Assembly (NCBI RefSeq): GCF_002015075.1
Contig: NZ_MUXZ01000016.1
Span: forward strand, 1 to 64,000
Length of the DNA: 64,000 nucleotides
Reading direction: 5' to 3'
Source of the DNA: Canicola haemoglobinophilus
GTDB lineage: Bacteria > Pseudomonadota > Gammaproteobacteria > Enterobacterales > Pasteurellaceae
A program made the position numbers and the translations under genes. Of this stretch, positions 1 through 8,242 are shown in pieces (the stretch's first letter is position 1; each line of letters opens with the position of its first letter). A model generated the notes under the pieces. It had not been told where the DNA came from. It did not search any database and worked only from the letters and a program-made list of their open reading frames with translations.

Positions 1-1052
1 TCACCGCCAGTATCTTTCCCAGTATCTTTCCAAGAGCTCCAACTTGAGCCATTAAAAAAGCGGGTTTTGATTTTTGTGTCATTAGCTTTTCTGGCGATTT
101 GTCGCACGGCATTAGCCTGTCCACCGCTTACCACTTCAATATGCCAAGCATTGCTATCTGGCAAATTTTGACCGCTAGCAAAATAATAATTACCGTCAGT
201 TTTATAGTCATTGGCATTGCCTGTACTTTGTTCGATTTTAAAATTAGCAATGCCGTAGCCAGCTAATGTATCTGCTGGGGATTGTTTGCTTTCAGCGATT
301 TCTTTAACCTCTTTGACAGCTTTTGATGTAGCGACCGTATCTGAGCTATTGCTATCGGTTGCATCGGATTTTTTGCTGTTAGGGATGTAATTATTTAACG
401 CAAGCCTTAATGCGGCTATCCCTTGGGCTAAAATCTTACCCGCTTTTGCGGTTAAGCCTAGGTTTTCGCTGTCTAAGCCTGTGTCGTTAGTGAGTTGCAC
501 AATTCCTTTTTCACTTGTGCTAGCTTGTGCAATGGCGTGAGCATGCCCATTATCATCAACGGTATTTTGGCTGGTCGCATCAATTTTTTTCGGGCTAACC
601 TGTCCTGTTTTGGCAAAGATAACCGTATTATCTACACTTAATTCAAAAGCATCAGATGATGATACGGCTAAAATTAAGCGAATAACTTGCACCTTACCAC
701 TACCGCTTGATACCGTGGGTTTAAAACTTTCTGGGCAATTTGCATAAGCAACAAGTCTATTTTGATTATCTAAAAGCCCAATTTCTCTAATCCAGAAACC
801 GCCTTCTGTTTCTGGAATGGTTAATTCAAAGATGACTTGTTTGTTATTTCTTGGATCAACCGAGATTGCACTAACATTATTGCTATAAACTTGTCGTGCT
901 AATCTTGTAGCACTGGGTTCTGGCGTGATAGCTTGTCCATTTCCATCACCAATTGCCATTTTTAATAATTGCAAAGGCTGTTTTTGGGCAATAGCGGAGG
1001 TAATCAGCTGTGTACCATATTGTGTTAATACAGAATAATAGGTTTTTGCCAT
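1..1052 (-). CDS. Phage tail fibre protein (P2 gpH-like), 3' end cut by window
   Basis: The first 1052 bases read openly on the minus strand from an ATG at 1052 and run off the window, so the C-terminus is missing. The N-terminus (MAKTYYSVLTQYGTQLI) and the stretch GGFWIREIGLLD are typical of the baseplate-binding domain of P2-type and lambdoid tail fibres. A His-containing repeat (GHAHAIAQAS) and an S/T/K-rich shaft follow. It lies directly downstream of gene I, as H does in P2. By family it is the receptor-binding fibre. The start was chosen by the fibre-like N-terminus and an upstream AAGGAAAG Shine-Dalgarno. Family assignment is firm; receptor specificity cannot be read. Confidence 0.85.
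   Translation of the reverse strand, partial: MAKTYYSVLTQYGTQLITSAIAQKQPLQLLKMAIGDGNGQAITPEPSATRLARQVYSNNVSAISVDPRNNKQVIFELTIPETEGGFWIREIGLLDNQNRLVAYANCPESFKPTVSSGSGKVQVIRLILAVSSSDAFELSVDNTVIFAKTGQVSPKKIDATSQNTVDDNGHAHAIAQASTSEKGIVQLTNDTGLDSENLGLTAKAGKILAQGIAALRLALNNYIPNSKKSDATDSNSSDTVATSKAVKEVKEIAESKQSPADTLAGYGIANFKIEQSTGNANDYKTDGNYYFASGQNLPDSNAWHIEVVSGGQANAVRQIARKANDTKIKTRFFNGSSWSSWKDTGKDTGG
7..30. repeat. Two tandem 12-bp repeats in tail fibre gene
   Basis: CCAGTATCTTTC occurs twice in direct succession (7-18 and 19-30). On the coding strand it repeats a Lys-Asp-Thr-Gly unit in the fibre. The array may extend beyond the window edge. Confidence 0.6.
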
Positions 1053-1069
1053 GTTCTTTCCTTGGTTCT

Positions 1070-1624
1070 CTATGGATAGATTGTGATAATTTCGCCACTA
1101 TATTGCCCAATAAAATGATTTAAATTGCCTGTTGGCGATATAGCAATGGCGAGTTGAGTTAAGTGGCGTGATACAGGTTTCGCATCATCAATAAGTCGCA
1201 CTAATTCGTTATAGGTTTGTTCATTTAATCCGCTTTCAGATACCTCAACTGTGATACTAAATGCTCCCGGAGTGCCTTGCGGTTGCATATTGAACCATTC
1301 TTTTAATTCCACTAAATAGCCGATTGGCTCAACGACTCGTCTAATGGCGCTAATCGTGCCTTTGTATTTATGAATTAAAAAAGCCTGCTTAATGGCAATG
1401 CGTTTAACTTCTTCTGTCCAATGTTCGTCCCATTTATCTACGCTAAATGCCCAAGCTAAATAAGGTAAAAGATTAACAGGGCAACGTTCTGGATTAATTA
1501 AATCTGCAATAATAATGGGATTGCGGACAGCGAACTGTAAAACTTCGGCTGCCTTACGCTCTAATTCACTACTGCCTAAAGGCAAAAGTGCGGTTACTTT
1601 TGGGATAGTTTCATCAATAATCAT
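1070..1624 (-). CDS. Phage tail protein I (baseplate)
   Basis: 184 aa protein of the P2 gpI family, a baseplate component that joins the wedge to the tail fibre. The segment NLLPYLAWAFSVDKWDEHW, followed by KRIAIKQAFLIHKYKGT and a conserved VVEPIGY, is characteristic of the family. It overlaps gene J by 11 bases and ends 17 bases before the fibre start, giving the standard J-I-H order and probable translational coupling. Length is close to P2 gpI. A USS (AAGTGCGGT) lies inside the gene near 1589. Confidence 0.9.
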   Translation of the reverse strand: MIIDETIPKVTALLPLGSSELERKAAEVLQFAVRNPIIIADLINPERCPVNLLPYLAWAFSVDKWDEHWTEEVKRIAIKQAFLIHKYKGTISAIRRVVEPIGYLVELKEWFNMQPQGTPGAFSITVEVSESGLNEQTYNELVRLIDDAKPVSRHLTQLAIAISPTGNLNHFIGQYSGEIITIYP

Positions 1625-2528
1625 CTGCGGTTACCAGTTCAATGTTGATGTTATTGCAAAAGCCCGCTTTATTATTCGGTAAGACAATATCTGCTTGTGG
1701 TTGTAATAATTCCACTCGTTGTACCCCTTCGATATGTAAGGCGGCATAGATACCCGATAAGGTAATATCTCGCCCCAATCTGCGCTTATCTTCGGTATAT
1801 TTTTGGATTTTTGCTTGCGCCTCTTTTTTTATGGGTTCATATTCTGGACCACGATAAATATGTAATTTGGCATGAATTTGGTAATTATGAATAGTTGCAC
1901 TTTGCACCATGACACGATCTGCAATAGGGCGAATGCTTTCATCATTTAGCCGTTTAGTAACTGCGTTTAATACGTCTTCATTGGCGGTACCATTGCCTTG
2001 TTTGGCTAAAATTGTCACTGTCACATTAGCTGGCGAGGGCGATACAACAGAAACATCGGCAACATCAGCATGGGCAGATAACGCATGAAATACATAAGCA
2101 GAACGAGGGCCAGCAACAGATAAGCCTTCAAATGCCAATTGGCAACGTAAACGTAAGTCAGTATCACTTTCCAGTTCTTGTTCTATTGGCGGATTAACAC
2201 TGTAATCTGCCTCCTGTATGACCAAGCGTTTCACGTTAAAATTAGCGGCAATAACGTCAAGATCTGAGCCTGTTGCATAAGCTAGCATGGTTGCTTTTGC
2301 TGCCTCATTAATACGTTTGCGCTCCAATAACTGTAAATAACAATTTTCTTGCAATAGTTTGTTAATTGGTTCGCTCTCGAGAGATAACACTGTTTGCCAA
2401 TAGGCTTGTTTATCCGCTGGATAGAGGGCGATAAATTGCGCCTTGCGTTGCGCAAGAAGTTGTTCAAAATCCAGATTTTCTAGGACTTTTGGCGCATCTA
2501 ACCTAGATAAATCAACGAGTTCGCTCAT
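1614..2528 (-). CDS. Phage baseplate assembly protein J
   Basis: 304 aa, P2 gpJ family (Baseplate_J-like), a wedge protein of contractile tails. Visible hallmarks are an N-terminal LSRLDAPKVLENLDFEQLL, the central ATGSDLDVIAANFNV segment and ESDTDLRLRCQLAFEGLSVAGPRSAYVFHA. It overlaps W by 17 bases and I by 11, so the baseplate genes form one tightly coupled block. Length is normal for the family and no disruption is seen. Confidence 0.92.
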   Translation of the reverse strand: MSELVDLSRLDAPKVLENLDFEQLLAQRKAQFIALYPADKQAYWQTVLSLESEPINKLLQENCYLQLLERKRINEAAKATMLAYATGSDLDVIAANFNVKRLVIQEADYSVNPPIEQELESDTDLRLRCQLAFEGLSVAGPRSAYVFHALSAHADVADVSVVSPSPANVTVTILAKQGNGTANEDVLNAVTKRLNDESIRPIADRVMVQSATIHNYQIHAKLHIYRGPEYEPIKKEAQAKIQKYTEDKRRLGRDITLSGIYAALHIEGVQRVELLQPQADIVLPNNKAGFCNNINIELVTADDY

Positions 2529-2868
2529 TTCTTGTCCCTAATACAATTTGATTAAAGTTTATTTTTTCTTTGTCTTCTTTGCGGATAAAGTCCATATTCG
2601 CCGTTATCTTGGCCTGTTCTGGTTCAATATCGACATAAAAGCGAGTCACTTCTATGCGAGGTTCCCATTTTTTTAAGGCAATGACAGATGCCACTGCCAG
2701 TTGCAACATTAAGGCTTTTGAAATAGGGCGGTCGATAAGCTCAAAAATATAACTGCCATAATCACGTCGCTGAATACGTGATCCAATGGGCGTAAGTAAA
2801 ATATCTGAAATGGATTGCCGTAGGTGTGCATTTTCGTTATCGCAATAACGCCCTGTATTTTTATCCAT
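2512..2868 (-). CDS. Phage baseplate protein W (gp25-like lysozyme family)
   Basis: 118 aa, P2 gpW/T4 gp25-like wedge protein. The motif RQSISDILLTPIGSRIQRRDYG followed by IFELIDRP is the conserved core of this family. The gene overlaps the end of V by 8 bases and the start of J by 17. The family inserts in the inner baseplate and nucleates sheath assembly, which is notable because no sheath gene is seen between S and T. Intact by length. Confidence 0.92.
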   Translation of the reverse strand: MDKNTGRYCDNENAHLRQSISDILLTPIGSRIQRRDYGSYIFELIDRPISKALMLQLAVASVIALKKWEPRIEVTRFYVDIEPEQAKITANMDFIRKEDKEKINFNQIVLGTRNERTR

Positions 2869-3475
2869 TTGGCGCTCCTGTTATGCCGCCACTATCGCCT
2901 TGATGAGTATGGTTTTTAAGCGATACTGTGCCTGCGGTTATGTCGCCTTGTGCTTGAATGTCACCTTGTACATTAACAGAGCCTTGTACTGTCGCTGAAC
3001 CTTGTGCAGAAACAGAACCTTTAATATTGACATTACCGTCAACATTTACATCTTGCGTGCAATGAACTAATGGCGTTTTGAGGGTTACACTGGTGCTAGC
3101 CTCAATAAGTGCGGTTTTTATTCCTCTGACTTTTAGTTCGCCTGTGGCTTGGTTATATTGAATTGTTGCATTATCAGCAAATTGAATAACATGTTCATCG
3201 GGTGAATAGCTCGGCGTATCAAATTCAAAAGTATAGAGAGCGGATAAAATAAAACCGCTATTAATTTCGCCAGCTGGGGAGATAAGAATAACTTGTTCGC
3301 CTTTTGTTACTGGTGACCAGATTTGAGTGGTTCCAGCACGCCATGCGCACCAAGGCAACCAATCTGTTAATATATTGCCCGTTTTTACTTTTGCACGTCG
3401 TTTTTCATGATCCACTTCCGCTACGACACCGTAGCGCACAATATTTTCTAATTTTCGGTTAAATTCCGCTTGCAT
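2861..3475 (-). CDS. Phage baseplate spike protein V
   Basis: 204 aa, P2 gpV-like central spike that punctures the outer membrane. The N-terminal OB-fold region (VVAEVDHEKRRAKVKTG, then DWLPWCAWRAG) is recognisable. The C-terminal third is a run of short repeats of the type VNVxGxVxxQG, consistent with the triple-stranded beta-helix. Near the C-terminus NHTHQGDSGG supplies the HxH pair that coordinates iron at the tip in related spikes. It is the first gene after the cargo cassette terminator, so it may need its own promoter or read-through. Confidence 0.9.
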   Translation of the reverse strand: MQAEFNRKLENIVRYGVVAEVDHEKRRAKVKTGNILTDWLPWCAWRAGTTQIWSPVTKGEQVILISPAGEINSGFILSALYTFEFDTPSYSPDEHVIQFADNATIQYNQATGELKVRGIKTALIEASTSVTLKTPLVHCTQDVNVDGNVNIKGSVSAQGSATVQGSVNVQGDIQAQGDITAGTVSLKNHTHQGDSGGITGAPNG

Positions 3476-3567
3476 CGCAATTACCGTTTCTCAATATGAA
3501 ATAAAGAGCATTTTGAGAAATTTAACCGCACTTGAGTAGTATGGGGAATTGTTAAAATGGAGATAAC

Positions 3568-3590
3568 AAAAAAGCGAGTAAATCTCGCTT
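3568..3590 (-). terminator. Rho-independent terminator after cargo cassette
   Basis: AAGCGAG (3572-3578) pairs with CTCGCTT (3584-3590) across a TAAAT loop. Read on the minus strand it is followed by six T. It lies between the cargo genes and the spike gene. Confidence 0.75.
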
Positions 3591-3659
3591 TATGGTTGAA
3601 GGTAAATTCGGCTGCTATGGATAACAGTTAGGATAAAAATATGATTTGCTTTAATTTCA

Positions 3660-3827
3660 TTAATTTGATTTAAGGCTTTCTACTTCTTTTACTTTACGTT
3701 CAATCAGTTTACGTGAATTTTCTTTTGCCTGTTCTAGACTAACACCTAGTCCTGCATCTAATTCATCACGCCCTTTTTGTACGCAATCTTTGACAAAATC
3801 ATCATAGCCTTTTTCTTTCAGCAACAT
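3660..3827 (-). CDS. Small antitoxin-like protein of the prophage cargo cassette
   Basis: 55 aa, acidic and helical: GYDDFVKDCVQKGRDELDAG, then a Lys/Glu-rich tail. An upstream in-frame start at 3881 would give 73 aa. I prefer the ATG at 3827 because a strong GGAGG sits six bases ahead of it, while the longer start has no clear ribosome site. Composition and size resemble RelB-type antitoxins, but I see no diagnostic DNA-binding motif, so the family is a guess. It is the last gene of a three-gene cassette and follows a broken toxin-like ORF by about 60 bases. Confidence 0.55.
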   Translation of the reverse strand: MLLKEKGYDDFVKDCVQKGRDELDAGLGVSLEQAKENSRKLIERKVKEVESLKSN

Positions 3828-3889
3828 ATAAACCTCCGCTTTAATTTTCACAATCCTAACACTATTTGATTGAGCAGACAAATATGAAT

Positions 3890-4330
3890 CTATTTTAATC
3901 TTTGTAATAATGGATTAGGTATATCACTTTCTTTAGGAAAAGGCTCATGCTGTGGCGAATAAGCTAATATAAAGATATGGTTATCACTTATTTTTTGATA
4001 ATGAATAACTGCGCTTGATGTTTCTCCATTCAAATTAAATTTTAAATGGCGGATTTGGTTTAAGCGAGTGCTTTCAGGATAAGGACCACAATGATAATGC
4101 CAAATGTTATGTTGTTCATAAAATTCAGTATTAGGAAGTCTATCAAGGTTATCATTGAGCCAAGATGGTTTATTTTTACCCCGTAATGGTTTTCATGTCC
4201 CCACATCTTGCATAAATTGGAAAAGGATTTTTAATTCATCCTCATTCATATACTGAACGTCTTTAAAAAAAGGCGTATTCAAACGCCCTTCCTTAAATTC
4301 TCCAGATAAGTCAATTATCATCTCAGCCAT
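3890..4330 (-). pseudogene. Toxin-like cargo gene interrupted by an in-frame TGA
   Basis: Reading from the ATG at 4330, 45 codons (MAEMIIDLSGEFKEG...) end at a TGA at 4193-4195. The same frame then stays open for 101 more codons to a TAG at 3890-3892. The second part contains NIWHYHCGPYPE and SSAVIHYQKISDNHIFILAY, a beta-rich arrangement that reminds me of RelE/HigB-type toxins; this is low-confidence. No ATG is available for independent translation of the larger piece. The gene starts five bases after the upstream 193-aa gene, so they are co-transcribed. A point mutation, read-through or sequencing error are the alternatives. Confidence 0.6.
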
Positions 4331-4335
4331 AATTG

Positions 4336-4917
4336 CTACGCTAATATCAATTTTTTGAACTCATCAAAATTATGTTCGGCATTAAATCTATAACCGATAC
4401 TTTCTTCTCCCTGATAAATGCGAGTAGAAACAACTTTATCTGATATGGCTTTATACTTTACACTTTTAACAACTTGAGAGAATATTGTCATTTTTTGGCT
4501 AAGAGACATCAACTTTTCAACAAAGATTTTATTTTTTTCAATAGATTGTGGCATATTCACTTTTATTTGTTGTGTAATTTGATTAAAGTCTTTTAATCTT
4601 TGTTCCAACTCAATTAAATCTTGGTCGGTAATTAATGCCCCCATTTCATAGGCAATTTGGGTAGTAAAATCAATAAAAGGATTAATGGTATTAATTAACC
4701 CAATCATATTATCAATAAACTGATTTAATTCAGTATTGGTATGTTGCGATATTGCATTAATGCCACGAATTTGAATAGGTTTATTTTCAACAACGTTGCT
4801 TTGAGTGGCACTAAATGCCACTGGAGAGAGAATAAAAACGGACATCACGGCTATTTTGCATTGTGCAAATATCGGCTTTAATCCATCAAAAATAGGATTT
4901 AATGAAAAATTTGTCAT
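4336..4917 (-). CDS. Hypothetical cargo protein with N-terminal membrane segment or signal
   Basis: 193 aa from the ATG at 4917, chosen over 4971 because a GGGGGAA ribosome site precedes it directly. Residues about 20-38 (KIAVMSVFILSPVAFSATQ) look like an uncleaved anchor or a signal peptide ending at FSA. The rest is helical, Ile/Gln/Lys-rich and without cysteines (LIELEQRLKDFNQITQQIK), suggesting a coiled coil. I do not recognise the family. It heads a three-gene cassette between tape measure and spike with terminators on both sides. That arrangement fits an independently transcribed phage moron. Confidence 0.6.
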   Translation of the reverse strand: MTNFSLNPIFDGLKPIFAQCKIAVMSVFILSPVAFSATQSNVVENKPIQIRGINAISQHTNTELNQFIDNMIGLINTINPFIDFTTQIAYEMGALITDQDLIELEQRLKDFNQITQQIKVNMPQSIEKNKIFVEKLMSLSQKMTIFSQVVKSVKYKAISDKVVSTRIYQGEESIGYRFNAEHNFDEFKKLILA

Positions 4918-5013
4918 TGTTCCCCCAAAAATTTGCACAATATTATAGCTTTTCGGCTCCTTGAGCAACAAATTACTTGATTTTTTCTATGAAATAAAGA
5001 CTTTTTTCAATAA

Positions 5014-5033
5014 AAAAGGGCTTTCGCCCTTTT
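5014..5033. terminator. Bidirectional terminator between T and cargo cassette
   Basis: AAAAGGGC (5014-5021), loop TTTC, GCCCTTTT (5026-5033): a perfect 8-bp stem with T runs in both directions. It lies just after the tape measure stop. Confidence 0.8.
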
Positions 5034-5035
5034 AA

Positions 5036-7684
5036 TTAATCTCTATCTCTTAAACTGGATCTTACACGAGCTTGTTTTTGTTGCTCAATACGCACTAAGG
5101 CTTTTTCCACTTCTCTTGCAATATCTACAGCACTTTGTCCTGTCGTTGCATTGATATTAATAGTCACTTGCATCGGTTGGCTTGTGCTTTGTGGATTATG
5201 CGTGGCGCTTGGATTTAATGGCGGTCTGTTATCAATAACAAAAGGTTGTGCCGTGGCAACCGTCATTCCCACGCCAGCCGTCAGCATGGCTTTTTTACCG
5301 TAGTTAAGAGCATTAAGTAGAGGTACACCAAGGCGTGATGTTGTTTCTTTGGTCATGACATATTCGCCTTTATGTACGATACCAGCTGGGGCGTATTTGC
5401 CACCGTTGCCAGTATAACCACCCGAGCTAAAACTAAAAAAATCTTTAGTTCTTTGCCATTTGTCACGAGCCCAATTACCTGCCTGAGTCGCTTTTTCATC
5501 AGCATAGTTTTTGATGTTATTGCCAAGGTCTTTTGCACCTTGCTTAATGCCGTCCCATGAAATTTTACTGAGATTATCTATAAGCCATTGCACACCACTT
5601 TTTAGACTTTCAAGCGGTTTTAAGGCATCTGCAAACCAATTTTTAATATTTGTCCATACCTCACTTGCTTTGGTTTTGAGTTTTTCCCAAGCACCGCTGA
5701 TTGCATTACTTACTGTATCAACAATTACCCCCCAATTTTGAATTACCCAGATAATACCTTTAATAAGTGGCACAATTGGGAATAACACATTTAAAATCGG
5801 ATTTTGTTCAAAGATTTGGCTAAGCCAATTCCAACCAGCAATTAAGGCTTTTTTGACTTTGTCCCAATGTTTCCAAAGTAAATATAATCCAGCGATTAAG
5901 GCAACAATTCCCGCAATAACCCAAAAGATTGGATTAGTGAAGAGAGCGGCACTAAATGCCATAATTTTAGGTATCACGCTAATTAAGGTTTTGCCAAAGA
6001 GTAGGATATATTTAACGAAATTTTGTCCAAGCATTACCACAAATTTCCATGCGGTAGAAAATACTTTAGGAACCGCTTTCCAAACTCGCCCTAATAAATT
6101 GCCCGCTTTTGCAAATAAGCCTGCTTTCTTTGAACCATCTGCTAGGGTTTTGCCGAATAATAATACCTTACCAAATGTCCATGCCTCGCTTAATTTGCTT
6201 AAAAGTAAAATCATCCGCCAAACAGGATAAAACAAATAACTCAATGCTAAGTTTAAAGCACCAATTACAACTAGCCCTAAGCCTAATCCAGCAAACCATT
6301 TCATAATAGTTGCGGTAAGTTTGGGATTTTGCTTTATCCATTCATTGATCTCCCTTAAGGCTCCACTTAACAGCTGGATCATTTCTCTAATTTCGCTATT
6401 TGTTTCATCAAAAATAGAAATTGAGATAGACTCAGCTACACTTTGTAAATTTTTTAAATCACCAATGACATTATCTGACATTGTTTTAGCTACTTTTTCT
6501 GCTGTTCCAGACGCATTTTTTAATTGTTCTGCAAATTCTTGAATTCCTTTTGTCCCTGCTTGATTTACTAATTCAACCATTGCCGTGGCTGCTTCAGCTC
6601 CAAAAATGGCTTTGTAGTACTCCATTTTTTTAGCACTACCCATTTTTTCGGTTTTTTTGCTGACATCAATTAAAATATCCGTCATTGAACGCATATTACC
6701 TTTTGCATCTTTAGCGGATACACCTAACTTATCTAATGCCTCTTTAGCCTGTTTAGGAGGACCCGCCAATCGCAACATTGCCGCTCTCAACGATGTACCA
6801 GCTTGAGAACCTTTTATCCCCACATTACCCAGTAATCCAACCATAGCAGACATCGTTTCAAAATCTTGTCCTGTTGATGATGCGATTGGGCCGAGATATT
6901 TCATTGTCTCACCCAATAATTCAAGATTTGTATTCGATGACGTAAAAGTTAAAGTTAGCACATCAGCAACTCTATTCATTTCTTCTGCTGGTATCTTAAA
7001 TCCAGAAGATATATCAGAACTAATATCAGATACTCGTCCCATTTCCATTCCAGCAGCTTTAGTCATATTTAGTATTGACGGCATAGAATCTAAAATTTGA
7101 CGTTGGTTAAACCCAGCCATTGCTAAATAACTTTGTCCTGCTGCCACATCACCAGAAGTAAAAGATGTTGTTGCACCTAAGTGCTTAGCTTGGTCGCGTA
7201 GTTGTTTTATTTTTTCTGCGTCTTTTGTTTTATCGAGTCTAGTCAGCGACTGCACTCTGGAAAATTCTTCTTCAAAATTTAAAGCTGGTTTCATTGCAAA
7301 TGAACCACCTCCTAATACCGCTGCGCCATGCATCATTGAACTCTGTCCAAAGTTAGAAGTAAATTGGTTCGCCTTTTTTAGTAATTTTACATTTGCATCA
7401 TATTGAGCTTGCTTTTTGGCTTGTTTATTTAATCTATCAAGTGCTTGGTTTTGTTTCTTTATCGCTTGAGTGGTTTGCTCAATTTTATTTTTTAGCCTTT
7501 CTTGCGCTTGTGGTAAACCTGTTTTTTTAACTCGTTCTTGCGCACTTTCTAATTTTTTTAATAAGTTTTTATTGGCTTTTATTGCTGATGATGTTGATTT
7601 TATTTGTTTTGATGCACTGCGAAAAGGAGCTGTCAATTTATCAATCGCATTCAGCAATATTTGTATTTTTAGATTTTGACTCAT
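5036..7684 (-). CDS. Phage tail tape measure protein (T)
   Basis: 882 aa. The N-terminus (MSQNLKIQILLNAIDKLTAPF) and a Lys/Gln-rich coiled coil to about residue 110 precede a TP901-type tape-measure core: FEEEFSRVQSLTRLDK, then SYLAMAGFNQRQI and the GIKGSQAGTSLRAAMLRLAG block. Several hydrophobic segments between about residues 465 and 655 are typical of proteins that line and leave the tail tube. The C-terminal region carries SSGGYTGNGGKYAPAGIVHKGE, common in tape measures. It sets tail length. No tail chaperone (E) gene is seen ahead of it, and a second, divergent copy of its first codons lies at 8945. Confidence 0.93.
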   Translation of the reverse strand: MSQNLKIQILLNAIDKLTAPFRSASKQIKSTSSAIKANKNLLKKLESAQERVKKTGLPQAQERLKNKIEQTTQAIKKQNQALDRLNKQAKKQAQYDANVKLLKKANQFTSNFGQSSMMHGAAVLGGGSFAMKPALNFEEEFSRVQSLTRLDKTKDAEKIKQLRDQAKHLGATTSFTSGDVAAGQSYLAMAGFNQRQILDSMPSILNMTKAAGMEMGRVSDISSDISSGFKIPAEEMNRVADVLTLTFTSSNTNLELLGETMKYLGPIASSTGQDFETMSAMVGLLGNVGIKGSQAGTSLRAAMLRLAGPPKQAKEALDKLGVSAKDAKGNMRSMTDILIDVSKKTEKMGSAKKMEYYKAIFGAEAATAMVELVNQAGTKGIQEFAEQLKNASGTAEKVAKTMSDNVIGDLKNLQSVAESISISIFDETNSEIREMIQLLSGALREINEWIKQNPKLTATIMKWFAGLGLGLVVIGALNLALSYLFYPVWRMILLLSKLSEAWTFGKVLLFGKTLADGSKKAGLFAKAGNLLGRVWKAVPKVFSTAWKFVVMLGQNFVKYILLFGKTLISVIPKIMAFSAALFTNPIFWVIAGIVALIAGLYLLWKHWDKVKKALIAGWNWLSQIFEQNPILNVLFPIVPLIKGIIWVIQNWGVIVDTVSNAISGAWEKLKTKASEVWTNIKNWFADALKPLESLKSGVQWLIDNLSKISWDGIKQGAKDLGNNIKNYADEKATQAGNWARDKWQRTKDFFSFSSGGYTGNGGKYAPAGIVHKGEYVMTKETTSRLGVPLLNALNYGKKAMLTAGVGMTVATAQPFVIDNRPPLNPSATHNPQSTSQPMQVTININATTGQSAVDIAREVEKALVRIEQQKQARVRSSLRDRD

Positions 7685-7760
7685 GGTTTTCTCTCTTTAT
7701 CAATAATAATTGACATATCTAATAAAAATGGCGTAATCTCTTTCAAAAAAAGGAGGATAT

Positions 7761-8021
7761 ATGTCTGGACTATTTATCTTATTAGTACCTATTTTAATAT
7801 TCTTGGCTCTCTGCTTTACCTTATCCATTGGTATCTCATTTCTTTCTATACTCTTAGAAACCCTTTATTTTTGTATAAAACATTGGCATATTGGGCTATT
7901 AGTGAGTGTTTTACTCCTAACTTTTATTTATATTGATAGTTGGCTGTTGAGTGTTATTTGCATCCTTGCTACATTGTTTTTTATTGGTAAATTCGGGCCT
8001 AACTATAATTCCCTTCGATAG
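7761..8021 (+). CDS. Small hydrophobic membrane protein, unknown
   Basis: 86 aa, almost entirely hydrophobic, with two or three predicted membrane spans (LFILLVPILIFLALCFTL; LLVSVLLLTFIYI; LLSVICILATLFFIG). An AGGAGG ribosome site sits six bases before the ATG, which makes a real gene likely. It runs opposite to the phage late genes, diverges from the tape measure gene and ends just before a large palindrome. Family not recognised. Position and orientation suggest lysogenic expression. Confidence 0.5.
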   Translation: MSGLFILLVPILIFLALCFTLSIGISFLSILLETLYFCIKHWHIGLLVSVLLLTFIYIDSWLLSVICILATLFFIGKFGPNYNSLR

Positions 8022-8025
8022 TTTA

Positions 8026-8093
8026 GTAGGGGGCGCTTTAGCGCACCATTATCAAATAGATTAATTTAATTGGTGCGCTAAAGCGCACCCTAC
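8026..8093. repeat. REP-like palindrome
   Basis: An imperfect inverted repeat: a left arm reading GTAGGGGGCGCTTTAGCGCACC and a right arm reading GGTGCGCTAAAGCGCACCCTAC, separated by about 24 AT-rich bases. Each arm also contains its own GCGCTTTAGCGC-type dyad. It resembles the palindromic REP units mobilised by REP-associated transposases, but no such gene is visible here. It could also end transcription of the 7761 gene. Confidence 0.65.
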
Positions 8094-8242
8094 GCATCTA
8101 AATTTTTGTTCATTCTTTTTCTCCCATTTGATGTGGAATAATCTATTTATTGGCTAAGAATGCTAGGCACTTAGTTCGTTTAATCCGTATTGACATTCAA
8201 TAAAAAAGGAATTAAGTTACCTAAAATAAATAAGGGGTTGTT

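Noticed and set aside
3660..3881. Longer 73-aa form of the antitoxin-like protein
   Set aside because: The internal ATG at 3827 has a strong, well-spaced GGAGG; the upstream start does not.
5353..7679. Several 60-125 aa ORFs on the + strand opposite the tape measure gene
   Set aside because: They are antisense shadows of a well-conserved coding region with no convincing ribosome sites.
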